From contig NZ_JAUORH010000002.1 of assembly GCF_030547425.1 (NCBI RefSeq), forward strand, positions 62,001 to 126,000: a stretch of DNA of 64,000 nt, read 5' to 3'. A program made the translations under genes and the position numbers. Positions within the stretch are counted from its first letter, which is position 1, and each line of letters begins with the position of its first letter. Source of the DNA: Tenacibaculum sp. 1_MG-2023 (lineage in GTDB: Bacteria; Bacteroidota; Bacteroidia; Flavobacteriales; Flavobacteriaceae). This document shows positions 24,693-32,828 of the stretch, in pieces. A model generated the notes under the pieces. The model saw only the letters and a list, made by a program, of their open reading frames with translations, searched no databases and was not told where the DNA came from.

Positions 24693-26273
24693 ATGTTTAA
24701 AACTATTAAAAGCGACTTACCCGCAAGTATTGTCGTATTCTTTGTTGCTTTACCTTTATGTTTAGGTATTGCTTTAGCAAGTGGAGCTCCTCTTTTTTCA
24801 GGTGTAATTGCCGGAATTATTGGAGGTACTGTTGTTGGAGCCTTGAGTGGTTCGAAAATAGGAGTTAGTGGTCCTGCAGCTGGTTTAGCTGCTATTGTTT
24901 TAACTGCTATAGGATCTTTAGGTGGTTATGAAAATTTTTTAGTAGCCGTTGTATTAGGAGGTATTATTCAAATACTTTTTGGTGTTCTTAAAGCTGGTGT
25001 TATCGGTTATTACTTCCCATCATCGGTTATTAAAGGAATGCTTACTGGTATTGGTATTATTATTATCTTAAAGCAAATTCCTCACTTCTTCGGATATGAT
25101 GCTGAACCAGAAGGGGCTGATAGCTTTATAGAAGCTTCAGGAGAAAACACTTTTTCAGCTATATTAAGCATTACTGATAATATTACCATGGGATCAATGG
25201 TTATTGGTTTTATTGGATTGGCTATTTTAATTCTTTGGGATAAAGTTTTAAGTAAAAAAGGGAAAATATTTCATTTAATTCAAGGACCTTTAGTAGCTGT
25301 TGTAACAGGAATTATATTTTTTTCCTTAATGCAAGGAAATGAAACGTTAGCAATACAAGCTTCACATTTAGTAAGTGTACCTATTCCTGAGAGCTTTGAT
25401 TCTTTCTTAACACAATTCACATTCCCTAACTTCAATGCTATTACAAACTACGAAGTTTGGGTAACTGCATTTACGATTGCATTAGTAGCAAGTTTAGAAA
25501 CGCTACTTTGTGTTGAAGCCACAGATAAATTAGACCCAGAAAAAAATGTAACTCCAACCAACAGAGAATTATTAGCACAAGGAACAGGTAATATTTTATC
25601 TGGTTTAATTGGAGGTTTACCTATTACTCAAGTAATTGTAAGAAGTTCTGCCAACATTCAATCAGGAGGTAGATCTAAAATGTCTGCAATTATTCACGGA
25701 TTATTTTTGTTACTATCTGTTATTTTAATTCCAACCTTATTAAATAAAATACCTTTATCTGTACTAGCGGCAATTTTATTAGTTGTTGGTTATAAACTAG
25801 CAAAACCTAGCTTATTTAAACAAATGTTTGCTTTAGGATGGAAACAATTTGTGCCTTTTATTGTAACCGTTTTAGGTATTGTTTTCACCGATTTACTTAC
25901 AGGAATTTCATTAGGGTTAGCTGTTGGAGTTTTTGTTATTTTGATAAAAAGTTATCAAAACTCTCACTTCTTACATATTGAAGATAAAAGTAACGGAGTG
26001 CACAAAATAAAAATGACACTTGCTGAAGAAGTGACTTTCTTTAACAAAGGAGCAATTTTAAAAGAATTAGACAGCTTACCTGAAGGCACTCATTTAGAGT
26101 TAGACGTAAGAAAGACAAGATACTTGGATAATGACATTGTTGAAATTTTAGAAGATTTTGCATTTAAAGCCAAAGAAAGAAACATCAACATTAAACTTAT
26201 TTCTGAGCGTGGTGTTGTAGAAAACCCTGAAAGCTTTATTAAGTTCTTTAAACTTAGGCCAAAAGCAGCCTAA
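24693..26273 (+). CDS. SulP-family anion transporter, probably bicarbonate (BicA-like)
   Basis: 526 residues from ATG 24693. Twelve to fourteen membrane segments of the SLC26/SulP fold fill residues 10-420 (ASIVVFFVALPLCLGIALASG, GLAAIVLTAIGSLGGYENF, IGGLPITQVIVRSSANIQSG). A short C-terminal STAS domain (about 430-520) reads FFNKGAILKELDSLPEGTHL. SulP proteins carry sulfate, bicarbonate or other anions. Two beta-carbonic anhydrase genes follow directly, which points to bicarbonate uptake as in marine flavobacterial SulP-carbonic anhydrase clusters. Substrate is inferred from neighbours, not from residues. Confidence 0.9.
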   Translation: MFKTIKSDLPASIVVFFVALPLCLGIALASGAPLFSGVIAGIIGGTVVGALSGSKIGVSGPAAGLAAIVLTAIGSLGGYENFLVAVVLGGIIQILFGVLKAGVIGYYFPSSVIKGMLTGIGIIIILKQIPHFFGYDAEPEGADSFIEASGENTFSAILSITDNITMGSMVIGFIGLAILILWDKVLSKKGKIFHLIQGPLVAVVTGIIFFSLMQGNETLAIQASHLVSVPIPESFDSFLTQFTFPNFNAITNYEVWVTAFTIALVASLETLLCVEATDKLDPEKNVTPTNRELLAQGTGNILSGLIGGLPITQVIVRSSANIQSGGRSKMSAIIHGLFLLLSVILIPTLLNKIPLSVLAAILLVVGYKLAKPSLFKQMFALGWKQFVPFIVTVLGIVFTDLLTGISLGLAVGVFVILIKSYQNSHFLHIEDKSNGVHKIKMTLAEEVTFFNKGAILKELDSLPEGTHLELDVRKTRYLDNDIVEILEDFAFKAKERNINIKLISERGVVENPESFIKFFKLRPKAA

Positions 26274-26330
26274 ACTTTTTAACTTCGTAAATTAAAAAAA
26301 CGACATAAATAATTTTATAAAAATATATCA

Positions 26331-26960
26331 ATGAAAGCACATACTAAAGAAACACAAGCTACAATGACTCCTGAAAAGTCGTTACAGTACTTAAAAGAAG
26401 GAAATCAAAGATTCCAAAACAACTTAAAAGCAAATCGTAATTTATTAGAACAAGTTAACGATACTAGAGAAGGGCAATTTCCTTTTGCCACTATTTTAAG
26501 TTGTATCGATTCTAGAGTTTCAGCTGAATTAGTATTCGACCAAGGTTTAGGAGACATCTTTAGCGCAAGAATTGCTGGTAACTTTGTAAACGAAGATATT
26601 TTAGGTAGTATGGAGTTTGCTTGTAAATTAGCTGGCACTAAGTTAATTGTTGTGTTAGGACACACAAGTTGTGGAGCTGTTAAAGGAGCTTGTGATAATG
26701 CTAAGTTAGGTAACCTAACCAATATGTTAGGTAAAATTAAACCTGCTGTAGAAGCTGTAACTGAACCTAAAGATGAGAGCTTAAGAAACTCTTCTAATTT
26801 AGAGTTTGTAAATAAAGTTGCAGAAAAAAATGTACAATTAACTATTGATAGAATTTTAAACGAAAGTGATGTACTAGCTGAAATGCACAAAAATGGTGAA
26901 ATTATGATTGTTGGAGCTATGTATAATATTAAAGATGGTTCTGTTACTTTTTATGAATAA
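26331..26960 (+). CDS. Beta-class carbonic anhydrase (first)
   Basis: 209 residues. It interconverts CO2 and bicarbonate using zinc. Zinc ligands and the Asp-Arg dyad are visible: CIDSR near residues 58-62 and HTSCG near 109-113 (VVLGHTSCGAVKGACD). There is no signal peptide, so it is cytoplasmic. It is 57 bases after the SulP gene and would trap imported or diffusing inorganic carbon for carboxylases. It is only distantly similar to the second carbonic anhydrase downstream, so the two are not a recent tandem duplication. A hairpin terminator follows. Confidence 0.93.
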   Translation: MKAHTKETQATMTPEKSLQYLKEGNQRFQNNLKANRNLLEQVNDTREGQFPFATILSCIDSRVSAELVFDQGLGDIFSARIAGNFVNEDILGSMEFACKLAGTKLIVVLGHTSCGAVKGACDNAKLGNLTNMLGKIKPAVEAVTEPKDESLRNSSNLEFVNKVAEKNVQLTIDRILNESDVLAEMHKNGEIMIVGAMYNIKDGSVTFYE

Positions 26961-26988
26961 AAAACATCTCCTATAATTATTATTATAA

Positions 26989-27024
26989 AGAGAATCTAAA
27001 CTTAGTTTCAGGTTCTCTTTTTTT
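26989..27024 (+). terminator. Terminator after the first carbonic anhydrase
   Basis: AGAGAATCT (26989-26997) pairs with AGGTTCTCT (27010-27018) through one wobble and an inner AAAC/GTTT stem, and is followed by a T run to 27024. It implies the second carbonic anhydrase is partly independent. Confidence 0.7.
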
Positions 27025-27099
27025 ATTAACTTCGATAATTATTTTGCTTAACTCAAAAGCAAGTATAAAAGATTCTTCCAACAAACAATTTTTATACTA

Positions 27100-27726
27100 A
27101 TGAATCTATCTAAAATTTTTGAAAACAATAAAGAGTGGGTAAAAAACAAACTATCTACCAATAAAGATTACTTTAAAAAATTAAATGAAGGACAAAGTCC
27201 TGAATTATTGTATATAGGTTGTTCTGATAGTAGAGTTTCAGCAGAAGATTTGATGGGTTCTAGTCCTGGTGAAGTTTTTGTACATAGAAACATTGCTAAT
27301 ATGGTACCCGCAATTGACTTAAATTCTGCCTCAGTAATTGAATATGCTGTTGAACATTTAAAAGTAAATCATATTGTGGTTTGTGGTCACTACTCTTGCG
27401 GAGGTGTAAAAGCAGCTATGCAATCTGCCGATTTAGGATTGTTAAATCCTTGGTTACGTTATATAAGAGATGTATATCGCTTACACAAAGATGAATTGAA
27501 TAAAATTAAAGATGAAAATGCTCGTTACGATCGTTTGGTTGATTTAAATGTGCAAGAACAATGTGTTAACCTAATTAAAACTGCTGCTGTACAAAAAGCT
27601 TATAGAGATAGAGGGTTAAAAGTACACGGTTGGGTTTTTGATATTAAAACAGGAAATCTTATCGATTTAAACATTGATTTTGAACACATCTTGGAAGACA
27701 TCATGGAAATTTATCACTTAGATTAA
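27100..27726 (+). CDS. Beta-class carbonic anhydrase (second)
   Basis: 208 residues. Zinc-site motifs CSDSR near 41-45 and HYSCGG near 97-102 are intact, with the SRVSAEDLMGSSPGEVFVHRNIANMV segment typical of the plant/E. coli Can-like beta class. Cytoplasmic. It is separated from the first enzyme by a terminator and 75 bases, so it may be separately controlled. Two different beta enzymes next to a SulP transporter suggest distinct conditions or locations rather than redundancy; this is inference. Confidence 0.93.
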   Translation: MNLSKIFENNKEWVKNKLSTNKDYFKKLNEGQSPELLYIGCSDSRVSAEDLMGSSPGEVFVHRNIANMVPAIDLNSASVIEYAVEHLKVNHIVVCGHYSCGGVKAAMQSADLGLLNPWLRYIRDVYRLHKDELNKIKDENARYDRLVDLNVQEQCVNLIKTAAVQKAYRDRGLKVHGWVFDIKTGNLIDLNIDFEHILEDIMEIYHLD

Positions 27727-27732
27727 ATTAGT

Positions 27733-27759
27733 AAAAACGAATAACTTTTATCCGTTTTT
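27733..27759. terminator. Probable terminator between carbonic anhydrase and cvpA
   Basis: Imperfect inverted repeat AAAACGAATAA / TTATCCGTTTT with one mismatch, followed by a T run on the plus strand. Confidence 0.5.
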
Positions 27760-28290
27760 TTATATTGTTATTTCTACCTCTTCACTACTATCCTCCTCCT
27801 GCTCTCCTTCATCTTTTATAATTGAAGGGAAAATTGTTGGAGCAATTTTTTTCACAGGCTTAAATAAGATAGATTCTTCTAAGCTCTCTTCTTTCACAAA
27901 CGGAATAGTATCATTCATTTTCCCGAAAAAAATAAAAATTACGCTTAAAATTAATCCGATTTTTAAAGCTCCAAAAACACCTCCTAAAATTTTATTTAAA
28001 ATCCCTAAAGCTGCAAAATCTGCTATTTTGGTTAAAATTTTCCCTAATAACGCTATTGCTACAATTATTACCACGAAAGTTCCAGCAAAAGCCGCTAAAG
28101 AAATATACTTTTCTTCCCAAGTAACACTGTTTTTCAACCAATCTCCAATAAAGTAAGAAAAATGTATTGCACCATAAACTCCAGCTACAAGCGCTACTAA
28201 AGAAGCTACTTCTACAAACAAACCTTTCATTAATCCACGCACAAAACCAAAAAGTAATAACGCAGCTATTATTATGTCGAATGTATTCAT
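27760..28290 (-). CDS. CvpA-family membrane protein
   Basis: 176 residues. Four hydrophobic spans (roughly 3-20, 26-45, 62-84, 100-125) with FDIIIAALLLFGFVRGLMKG and LNKILGGVFGALKIGLILSV match the CvpA/colicin V production family, an inner-membrane protein linked to envelope homeostasis. The C-terminal 40 residues are strongly acidic (DEGEQEEDSSEEVEITI), an extension not needed for the family. It is divergent from a conserved hypothetical gene. A good promoter (TTG-N21-TAATTTTG on the minus strand) lies upstream. Confidence 0.85.
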   Translation of the reverse strand: MNTFDIIIAALLLFGFVRGLMKGLFVEVASLVALVAGVYGAIHFSYFIGDWLKNSVTWEEKYISLAAFAGTFVVIIVAIALLGKILTKIADFAALGILNKILGGVFGALKIGLILSVIFIFFGKMNDTIPFVKEESLEESILFKPVKKIAPTIFPSIIKDEGEQEEDSSEEVEITI

Positions 28291-28339
28291 TATTGTTTTC
28301 TGAAATTCTAAATTAATGAGATTTAATAGAAAAACACAG

Positions 28340-28371
28340 CAAAATTAATTATATGTGTAGATACTATACAA
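28340..28371 (-). promoter_or_regulatory. Putative promoter of cvpA
   Basis: On the minus strand TTG (28371-28369), 21 bases, then TAATTTTG (28347-28340). Both elements of the Bacteroidetes promoter are present. Confidence 0.5.
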
Positions 28372-28389
28372 ATATACATAACTCATTCC

Positions 28390-28397
28390 TATCTTTG
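28390..28397 (+). promoter_or_regulatory. Putative -7 box of the conserved hypothetical gene
   Basis: TATCTTTG ends 19 bases before the ATG at 28417. Confidence 0.5.
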
Positions 28398-28416
28398 CTT
28401 TTTTCAAAAAGCACAA

Positions 28417-28773
28417 ATGACAAAAGAAACTAACTTAAAAGAAAAATGGGATTTTCTAATAACTCAATTATCAGAACAATTCGCAGATGGTGACGATCTT
28501 AATATCGACGGAGTTATCTACTTAATTGGTGTTCAAGAATTAGGACAAGGACATCGTAAGTTTAAAAAAGATGAAAAAGTAAACCTTATGCATATTGCTA
28601 TTTGTAAATTATTGGAACCTTACGGATACTATGAGTTTGATTTTTTTGATGATGAAGGATGGCCACATTATAAAACTCTAACTGAATTACCTAACCTAAA
28701 GCCAGGTGAACAGTCAGTTTTAATGAAAGAAGCTATCATTAATTATTTTGAGATAATTAACTTTTTTGACTAA
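28417..28773 (+). CDS. Conserved hypothetical protein (Flavobacteriaceae type)
   Basis: 118 residues, soluble and acidic. It contains IDGVIYLIGVQELGQG and a C-terminal helix YFEIINFF. The segment YGYYEFDFFDDEGWPHYKTL is rich in aromatic and acidic residues. I believe similar proteins occur across Bacteroidetes but know no function. No Cys, no signal and no membrane span. It has its own -7 box. Its TAA overlaps the stop of the convergent SDR gene, with no terminator between. Confidence 0.8.
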   Translation: MTKETNLKEKWDFLITQLSEQFADGDDLNIDGVIYLIGVQELGQGHRKFKKDEKVNLMHIAICKLLEPYGYYEFDFFDDEGWPHYKTLTELPNLKPGEQSVLMKEAIINYFEIINFFD

Positions 28774-29564
28774 GTAACGCTTAACTTCCGAATCATTTTT
28801 GACAACAATTTAGGAAAGAGGCGTTTGGTATATACACCGAATTTTTCCTTTACCCCAGCTATATAAACTTCTTCTTTTTTATTTTTTATCGCTTTTAGCA
28901 TCAATTCGGCAAACCTATCTGGATCTATACCATTTGCTGTGGCTGAGTCCATTTTATTTTGAGGAGTTCCATTTCCTGTTAATGCATTTCTTGACACATT
29001 AGTAGTTACAAACCCTGGACAAACCAAAGTAACAGCAATATTATCATTATAATGTTCTGCTCGCAAACTGTCAAAGAAACCATGCAAAGCATGTTTAGTT
29101 GCTGCATAGGTAGAACGCAGTGGAGTTCCTATTTTTCCAACAATACTTGTAGTTACAACAAAATGTCCCGATTTATTTTCAATAAAATGAGGCAATAAAG
29201 CTTTTGTTAAAGCTACAGTTCCTAAATAATTAATATCCATCAAACGTTTATCAACTTTTATCGAAGTATCTTTTACCAACGATCGTTGGCTTAATCCCCC
29301 ATTATTTACTAAAACATCAATACTACCAAAAAACGAAACCGCTTTGGTTACCTTATCCGTAAGGTTTTTATAATCTTCTAAATCCAAAGGTAAAACCATA
29401 ACTTTTTCTGGATATTTACAACGTTTTTTCACTTCTCTTAAAAAGCTTTCATTTCTTGAAGATATAATTAACTTTGCTCCATAATTAGATAACGTAACTG
29501 CTAGAGATTTGCCAATTCCTGAAGAAGCACCGGTTACCCAAAATATTTGTTCTTTAAAGTTCAT
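28770..29564 (-). CDS. Short-chain dehydrogenase/reductase (SDR)
   Basis: 264 residues from ATG 29564 (MNFKEQIFWVTG). The frame continues back to a TTG, which is rejected. Classical SDR motifs: cofactor loop TGASSGIGKS near residues 11-20, NNGG near 87, catalytic Ser in VVTTSIVGKIG near 138 and YAATKHA (Tyr and Lys) near 151-157. It resembles the DHRS7-like SDR group often annotated as an oxidoreductase of unknown substrate. NADP preference is suggested by SSRNE after the second strand. Single gene with a TAnnTTTG box just upstream; the stop overlaps that of the convergent gene by 4 bases. Confidence 0.92.
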   Translation of the reverse strand: MNFKEQIFWVTGASSGIGKSLAVTLSNYGAKLIISSRNESFLREVKKRCKYPEKVMVLPLDLEDYKNLTDKVTKAVSFFGSIDVLVNNGGLSQRSLVKDTSIKVDKRLMDINYLGTVALTKALLPHFIENKSGHFVVTTSIVGKIGTPLRSTYAATKHALHGFFDSLRAEHYNDNIAVTLVCPGFVTTNVSRNALTGNGTPQNKMDSATANGIDPDRFAELMLKAIKNKKEEVYIAGVKEKFGVYTKRLFPKLLSKMIRKLSVT

Positions 29565-29590
29565 GTTTTGAAACAATTAAATAAATGTTT

Positions 29591-29598
29591 CAAAAATA
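29591..29598 (-). promoter_or_regulatory. Putative -7 box of the SDR gene
   Basis: The plus strand reads CAAAAATA (TATTTTTG on the minus strand), 26 bases upstream of the ATG at 29564. Confidence 0.45.
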
Positions 29599-29687
29599 CA
29601 TAAGAAAAAATAAAAACGGTACACTTCTTGGATAGAAGTTCGCAAATGACTAGTTTTAAAACCTTATTAATAACCCTTTAAAACATT

Positions 29688-31067
29688 ATGATGAAAAAAT
29701 TACTGGCTCTATTAATATTCACCACATCACTTGTAAATGCACAGTACACTGTTAAAGGTACTATGACCCCTCCCGACAAAGGAGATTGGGTCATTTTATA
29801 TAAAATTGAAGGAGCAAAACAAAAGTTTCTTGCAAATACTACAATTAAGTTTGATACTGTTGCGATAAGTGGTGAACAACAAGTTTTAGGAAAGTTTAGT
29901 TTTGAACTACCTAACACAGCTACACCTGGTGCTTACAGAGCTACCTATAGAAATTCTGGTGCTGGCTTTGTTGATTTTTTCTTTAATAAAGAAAATGTTG
30001 AATTCGTTTTCAATCCAAGGTATCCTGATCAATCAGTTCTTTTCACTAGCTCTAGAGAAAACAAGCTATACAGTGAATACTTACAAGCATACAATGCCGT
30101 GCAAAAAAAGATAGATTCATTACAAGCTTCTTATATTGAAACTAAATCAAAAGACACGAAAAAAGCCTATAAAAAAGAGCTTAAGAAACTAGAAGACGTA
30201 CAAGAAACTTATGAAAACAAGTCTGAAGGAATGTTGGTAAATAGCTTTATAAAAGCTTCTCGTCGTTACAACTCATCCAATCCTCACGATAATGTACAAG
30301 ATTATTTATCTGCTACTAGTGAAAACTTTTTTGAACATATCGATTTTAAAAGTGATAAGTTATATAATTCTTCTTTTTTAATCGATAGAATTAACGACTA
30401 CGTTTTCTATTTAAACTATTCTGAAGATAAAGATGTTCAACAAAAACTAATTAAAGAGTCTATTACTAAAGTTATGAAGAAAATTTCTTCTGACAAATTA
30501 GAAAAAGCGGTTATCGATTATTTAATTAGTGCACTTACTGATAAACGTAACGGACCAATTGTAGATTGGATGTTTGCTGAATATTACGATAAGCTTCCTG
30601 CCAAAGATCAAGATGCTGATTTTAAAAAGGAAAAATTAGATATATTACTTGCAACTGTAGGTAGAGTAGCTCCAGATTTTTCTTGGAAAGAAAATGATAA
30701 AGAATATAAATTATCAACGTTAAATGATGGTAATAAGTATTTATTAGTATTCTGGAGTACTGGTTGCCCACACTGTATAAAAGAAATTCCAGAACTTTAT
30801 AAGTTTATGCAAACTCATAAAGAAGTATCGGTAGTTTCTTTTGGTATTGAAAATGAAGAAAATGAATGGGACGAGTTTGTTAAGAATTTACCAGGATGGC
30901 ACAATGCTATAGGAACACATCCTGAATATAAATTTGACAACGAAACAGTAAAAAAGTATAACCTACTTGGCACACCTTCTTATTTTATATTAGACAAAGA
31001 TAAGAACATTATTGCTATGCCTGATCACGAAGAGGATGTAGAAAAATACTTTAGTAGTGATAAGTAA
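29688..31067 (+). CDS. TlpA-like thioredoxin-fold protein with N-terminal DUF4369-like domain
   Basis: 459 residues. A signal peptide (MMKKLLALLIFTTSLVNAQ) is followed by a beta-rich N-terminal domain (20-120) of the DUF4369 type, a helical middle region (120-310), and a C-terminal TlpA/AhpC-type thioredoxin domain (about 325-455). The active site WSTGCPHC has its cysteines near residues 360 and 363. CPHC, as in DsbA, favours a disulfide exchange role in the periplasm. The YNLLGTPSYFILD cis-proline loop is intact. It is monocistronic and ends at a strong terminator. Substrate unknown. Confidence 0.9.
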   Translation: MMKKLLALLIFTTSLVNAQYTVKGTMTPPDKGDWVILYKIEGAKQKFLANTTIKFDTVAISGEQQVLGKFSFELPNTATPGAYRATYRNSGAGFVDFFFNKENVEFVFNPRYPDQSVLFTSSRENKLYSEYLQAYNAVQKKIDSLQASYIETKSKDTKKAYKKELKKLEDVQETYENKSEGMLVNSFIKASRRYNSSNPHDNVQDYLSATSENFFEHIDFKSDKLYNSSFLIDRINDYVFYLNYSEDKDVQQKLIKESITKVMKKISSDKLEKAVIDYLISALTDKRNGPIVDWMFAEYYDKLPAKDQDADFKKEKLDILLATVGRVAPDFSWKENDKEYKLSTLNDGNKYLLVFWSTGCPHCIKEIPELYKFMQTHKEVSVVSFGIENEENEWDEFVKNLPGWHNAIGTHPEYKFDNETVKKYNLLGTPSYFILDKDKNIIAMPDHEEDVEKYFSSDK

Positions 31068-31086
31068 TTACTAGTGTAAATAACAT

Positions 31087-31120
31087 AAGAAAAGCTCAAC
31101 AAATTTGTTGAGCTTTTCTT
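31087..31120. terminator. Bidirectional terminator
   Basis: Perfect inverted repeat centred between 31103 and 31104 (core AAGCTCAACAAATTTGTTGA), flanked by A and T runs. It lies between the convergent TlpA-like and yraN genes. Confidence 0.88.
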
Positions 31121-31122
31121 TT

Positions 31123-31482
31123 TTAAAAGTATAAAAACGCATCTTCAATATGTTCAATTACAAATTCGTTTTGTTGTTTAATAACAGCGATAACATCAAA
31201 CCGTATTTCTACATCTAAATCATTTTTTGTTACATAATTATCTATAGCTGTGACTAATAATTTTATTTTCTTCGGGTTCACAAAATCTTGCGGATTTCCA
31301 AAGTAAGCTGTTGACCTCGTTTTAACTTCAACAACAGCTAAAGTTCCCTCTTTTTTAGCAATAATATCAACTTCAGCTTTTTGAAATCGATAGTTTTTTT
31401 CAACAATAGTATATCCTTTTTTAACAAGATAATCTATTGCTAGTTGCTCTCCCTTCTTACCAAGTTCATTGTGTTCTGCCAT
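31123..31482 (-). CDS. YraN-family endonuclease-fold protein
   Basis: 119 residues of the UPF0102/YraN family, a small restriction-endonuclease-like fold. The active-site pattern is visible: GKKGEQLAIDYL (Glu), KAEVDIIAKK (Asp) and VVEVKTRST (E-x-K). The family is thought to act on branched DNA or in recombination, without a settled role. Length is normal. It is divergent from a DUF2892 gene with about 50 bases between starts. Confidence 0.9.
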   Translation of the reverse strand: MAEHNELGKKGEQLAIDYLVKKGYTIVEKNYRFQKAEVDIIAKKEGTLAVVEVKTRSTAYFGNPQDFVNPKKIKLLVTAIDNYVTKNDLDVEIRFDVIAVIKQQNEFVIEHIEDAFLYF

Positions 31483-31499
31483 TTAAAAACTTATATTTG
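31469..31499 (+). promoter_or_regulatory. Promoter of the DUF2892 gene
   Basis: TTG at 31469-31471, 20 bases, then TATATTTG at 31492-31499: a full TTG-N20-TAnnTTTG match, 33 bases before the ATG at 31533. The -33 part lies within the 5' end of yraN. Confidence 0.6.
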
Positions 31500-31532
31500 A
31501 GTAACCTTAAATCTTTGTATCATGAAAAAAAC

Positions 31533-31730
31533 ATGGGAAACACTGATAAAGCTATTAGAACTTTAATTGCTCTAATAATAGCTACGTTATCTTACTTTCA
31601 ATTTATTACAGGAATTTTTGGTAATATCTTACTTGTATTAGCAATTATACTTTTGGTTACCAGTTTAATAAACTTTTGCCCACTATATAAGTTATTAGGA
31701 ATAAACACATGTAAAACAAAAAACAGTTAA
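31533..31730 (+). CDS. DUF2892 (YgaP-type) small membrane protein
   Basis: 65 residues from ATG 31533 (MGNTDKAIRTLIAL). The frame runs upstream to 31437, but that part lies inside yraN and before the promoter. The DKAIR start, two hydrophobic spans (10-28 and 30-48) and the end INFCPLYKLLGINTCK are the DUF2892 signature, including the conserved Cys-Pro. Such proteins are found alone or fused to rhodanese domains, suggesting a sulfur-related role. Its last bases overlap the end of the convergent S66 peptidase gene by four bases. Confidence 0.85.
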   Translation: MGNTDKAIRTLIALIIATLSYFQFITGIFGNILLVLAIILLVTSLINFCPLYKLLGINTCKTKNS

Positions 31731-32713
31731 TTAAATTCTACCAAACACTGCTTATTTTTACTTATCGATAATTTAACTTCTCTACCCATTATCAATGCTC
31801 TATTGTCTGGTTCATGACCTGCAGGAAAATTAAATAATATAGGGATATCTTTAGGAACAACGTCCAAAATTAATTGTTCTATTGAACTTCCCCATGGAGT
31901 GGTATTTCTCTTAATCTTAGTCATATCACCAACAATAATCGCTTTAACTTTAGTAAAATACCCTGCCCGCTTTAAGCTTTGTAACATTCTATCTATCGAA
32001 TACTTATATTCTCCTATTTCTTCAATAAACAAAACTTTTCCATCTGTAGAAATTTGACTATCTGACCCTAACATAGAAGCTAAAATAGCAATATTACCAC
32101 CTACTAACTCACCTGAAACCCTTCCTACTCTATTCTTGTTTGAAGCAGCAACTTTATAACTTAATTTTTCTCCAAATAATGCTTTTTTAAAAGTTGCTAT
32201 GGTTTGTACTATTTCTTCTGCTTTTTCTTCCATACTCGTACCCATCATTGCATGTAAAGTTTCAACACCCAAATTATGAATGTGATTATGAAACGCTGTA
32301 ACATCAGAATACCCAACAATCCATTTTGGATGTTTTTTAAACTTGGTAAAATCCAATTTATCTAAAATTCTTACAGAACCATATCCGCCTCGTGCACTCC
32401 AAATAGCCTTAATATTCGGATTATCTAATGCATCTTGAAAATCTTGACATCGTTCTTCATCTGTACCCGAAAAATGATTATTCTGATTAAACATATTTTT
32501 ACCATACACCACTTTTAACCCCCAACTTTCTGCTAATATTTTAGCTTTATCAATTGTATGCTTACGGTTCTTTAAAATTCCTGCAGGAGCAACAATTGCA
32601 ATCGTATCTCCCTTTTGCAAATAGGGTGGTGTAGTTAACTTCATCGTTTCATTTTGCGCATAAACTGATGTAATTATCAGTATAAAAAATAAGGTAAAAA
32701 TTCTTTTTTCCAT
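31727..32713 (-). CDS. S66-family peptidase (LD-carboxypeptidase type), secreted
   Basis: 328 residues from ATG 32713 (MEKRIFTLFFILIITSVYAQ, signal peptide). S66 enzymes remove the terminal D-Ala from tetrapeptide stems in peptidoglycan recycling. Visible motifs: IAIVAPAG near residue 40, WSARGGYGSVRIL (nucleophile Ser loop) near 107-119, FIEEIGEYKYSIDRMLQSL (Glu) near 225-243 and FPAGHEPDN (His) near 295. Unlike cytoplasmic LdcA it carries a signal peptide, so it probably acts in the periplasm. Promoter box TACATTTG lies upstream; divergent from metG. Confidence 0.9.
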   Translation of the reverse strand: MEKRIFTLFFILIITSVYAQNETMKLTTPPYLQKGDTIAIVAPAGILKNRKHTIDKAKILAESWGLKVVYGKNMFNQNNHFSGTDEERCQDFQDALDNPNIKAIWSARGGYGSVRILDKLDFTKFKKHPKWIVGYSDVTAFHNHIHNLGVETLHAMMGTSMEEKAEEIVQTIATFKKALFGEKLSYKVAASNKNRVGRVSGELVGGNIAILASMLGSDSQISTDGKVLFIEEIGEYKYSIDRMLQSLKRAGYFTKVKAIIVGDMTKIKRNTTPWGSSIEQLILDVVPKDIPILFNFPAGHEPDNRALIMGREVKLSISKNKQCLVEFN

Positions 32714-32754
32714 AAACAAGTCTCTTTTCTTGATCTTAAAAGTCTAAAACCCAT

Positions 32755-32762
32755 CAAATGTA
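32755..32762 (-). promoter_or_regulatory. Putative -7 box of the S66 peptidase gene
   Basis: The plus strand reads CAAATGTA, TACATTTG on the minus strand, 41 bases upstream of the start. Confidence 0.45.
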
Positions 32763-32797
32763 CCTAATTTATAACAGTATAAAAAATTGCTTTTTCG

Positions 32798-32805
32798 TAC
32801 TTTTG
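32798..32805 (+). promoter_or_regulatory. Putative -7 box of metG
   Basis: TACTTTTG ends 23 bases before the metG ATG at 32829. Confidence 0.5.
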
Positions 32806-32828
32806 CGCTTTAATTTTAGTAGAAAAAC

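Noticed and set aside
26331-27726. Recent tandem duplication of carbonic anhydrase
   Set aside because: The two proteins share family motifs but differ widely elsewhere, so they are not a recent duplicate.
31437-31532. N-terminal extension of the DUF2892 protein
   Set aside because: It lies within yraN and upstream of the predicted promoter; the DUF2892 family begins at MGNTDKAIR.
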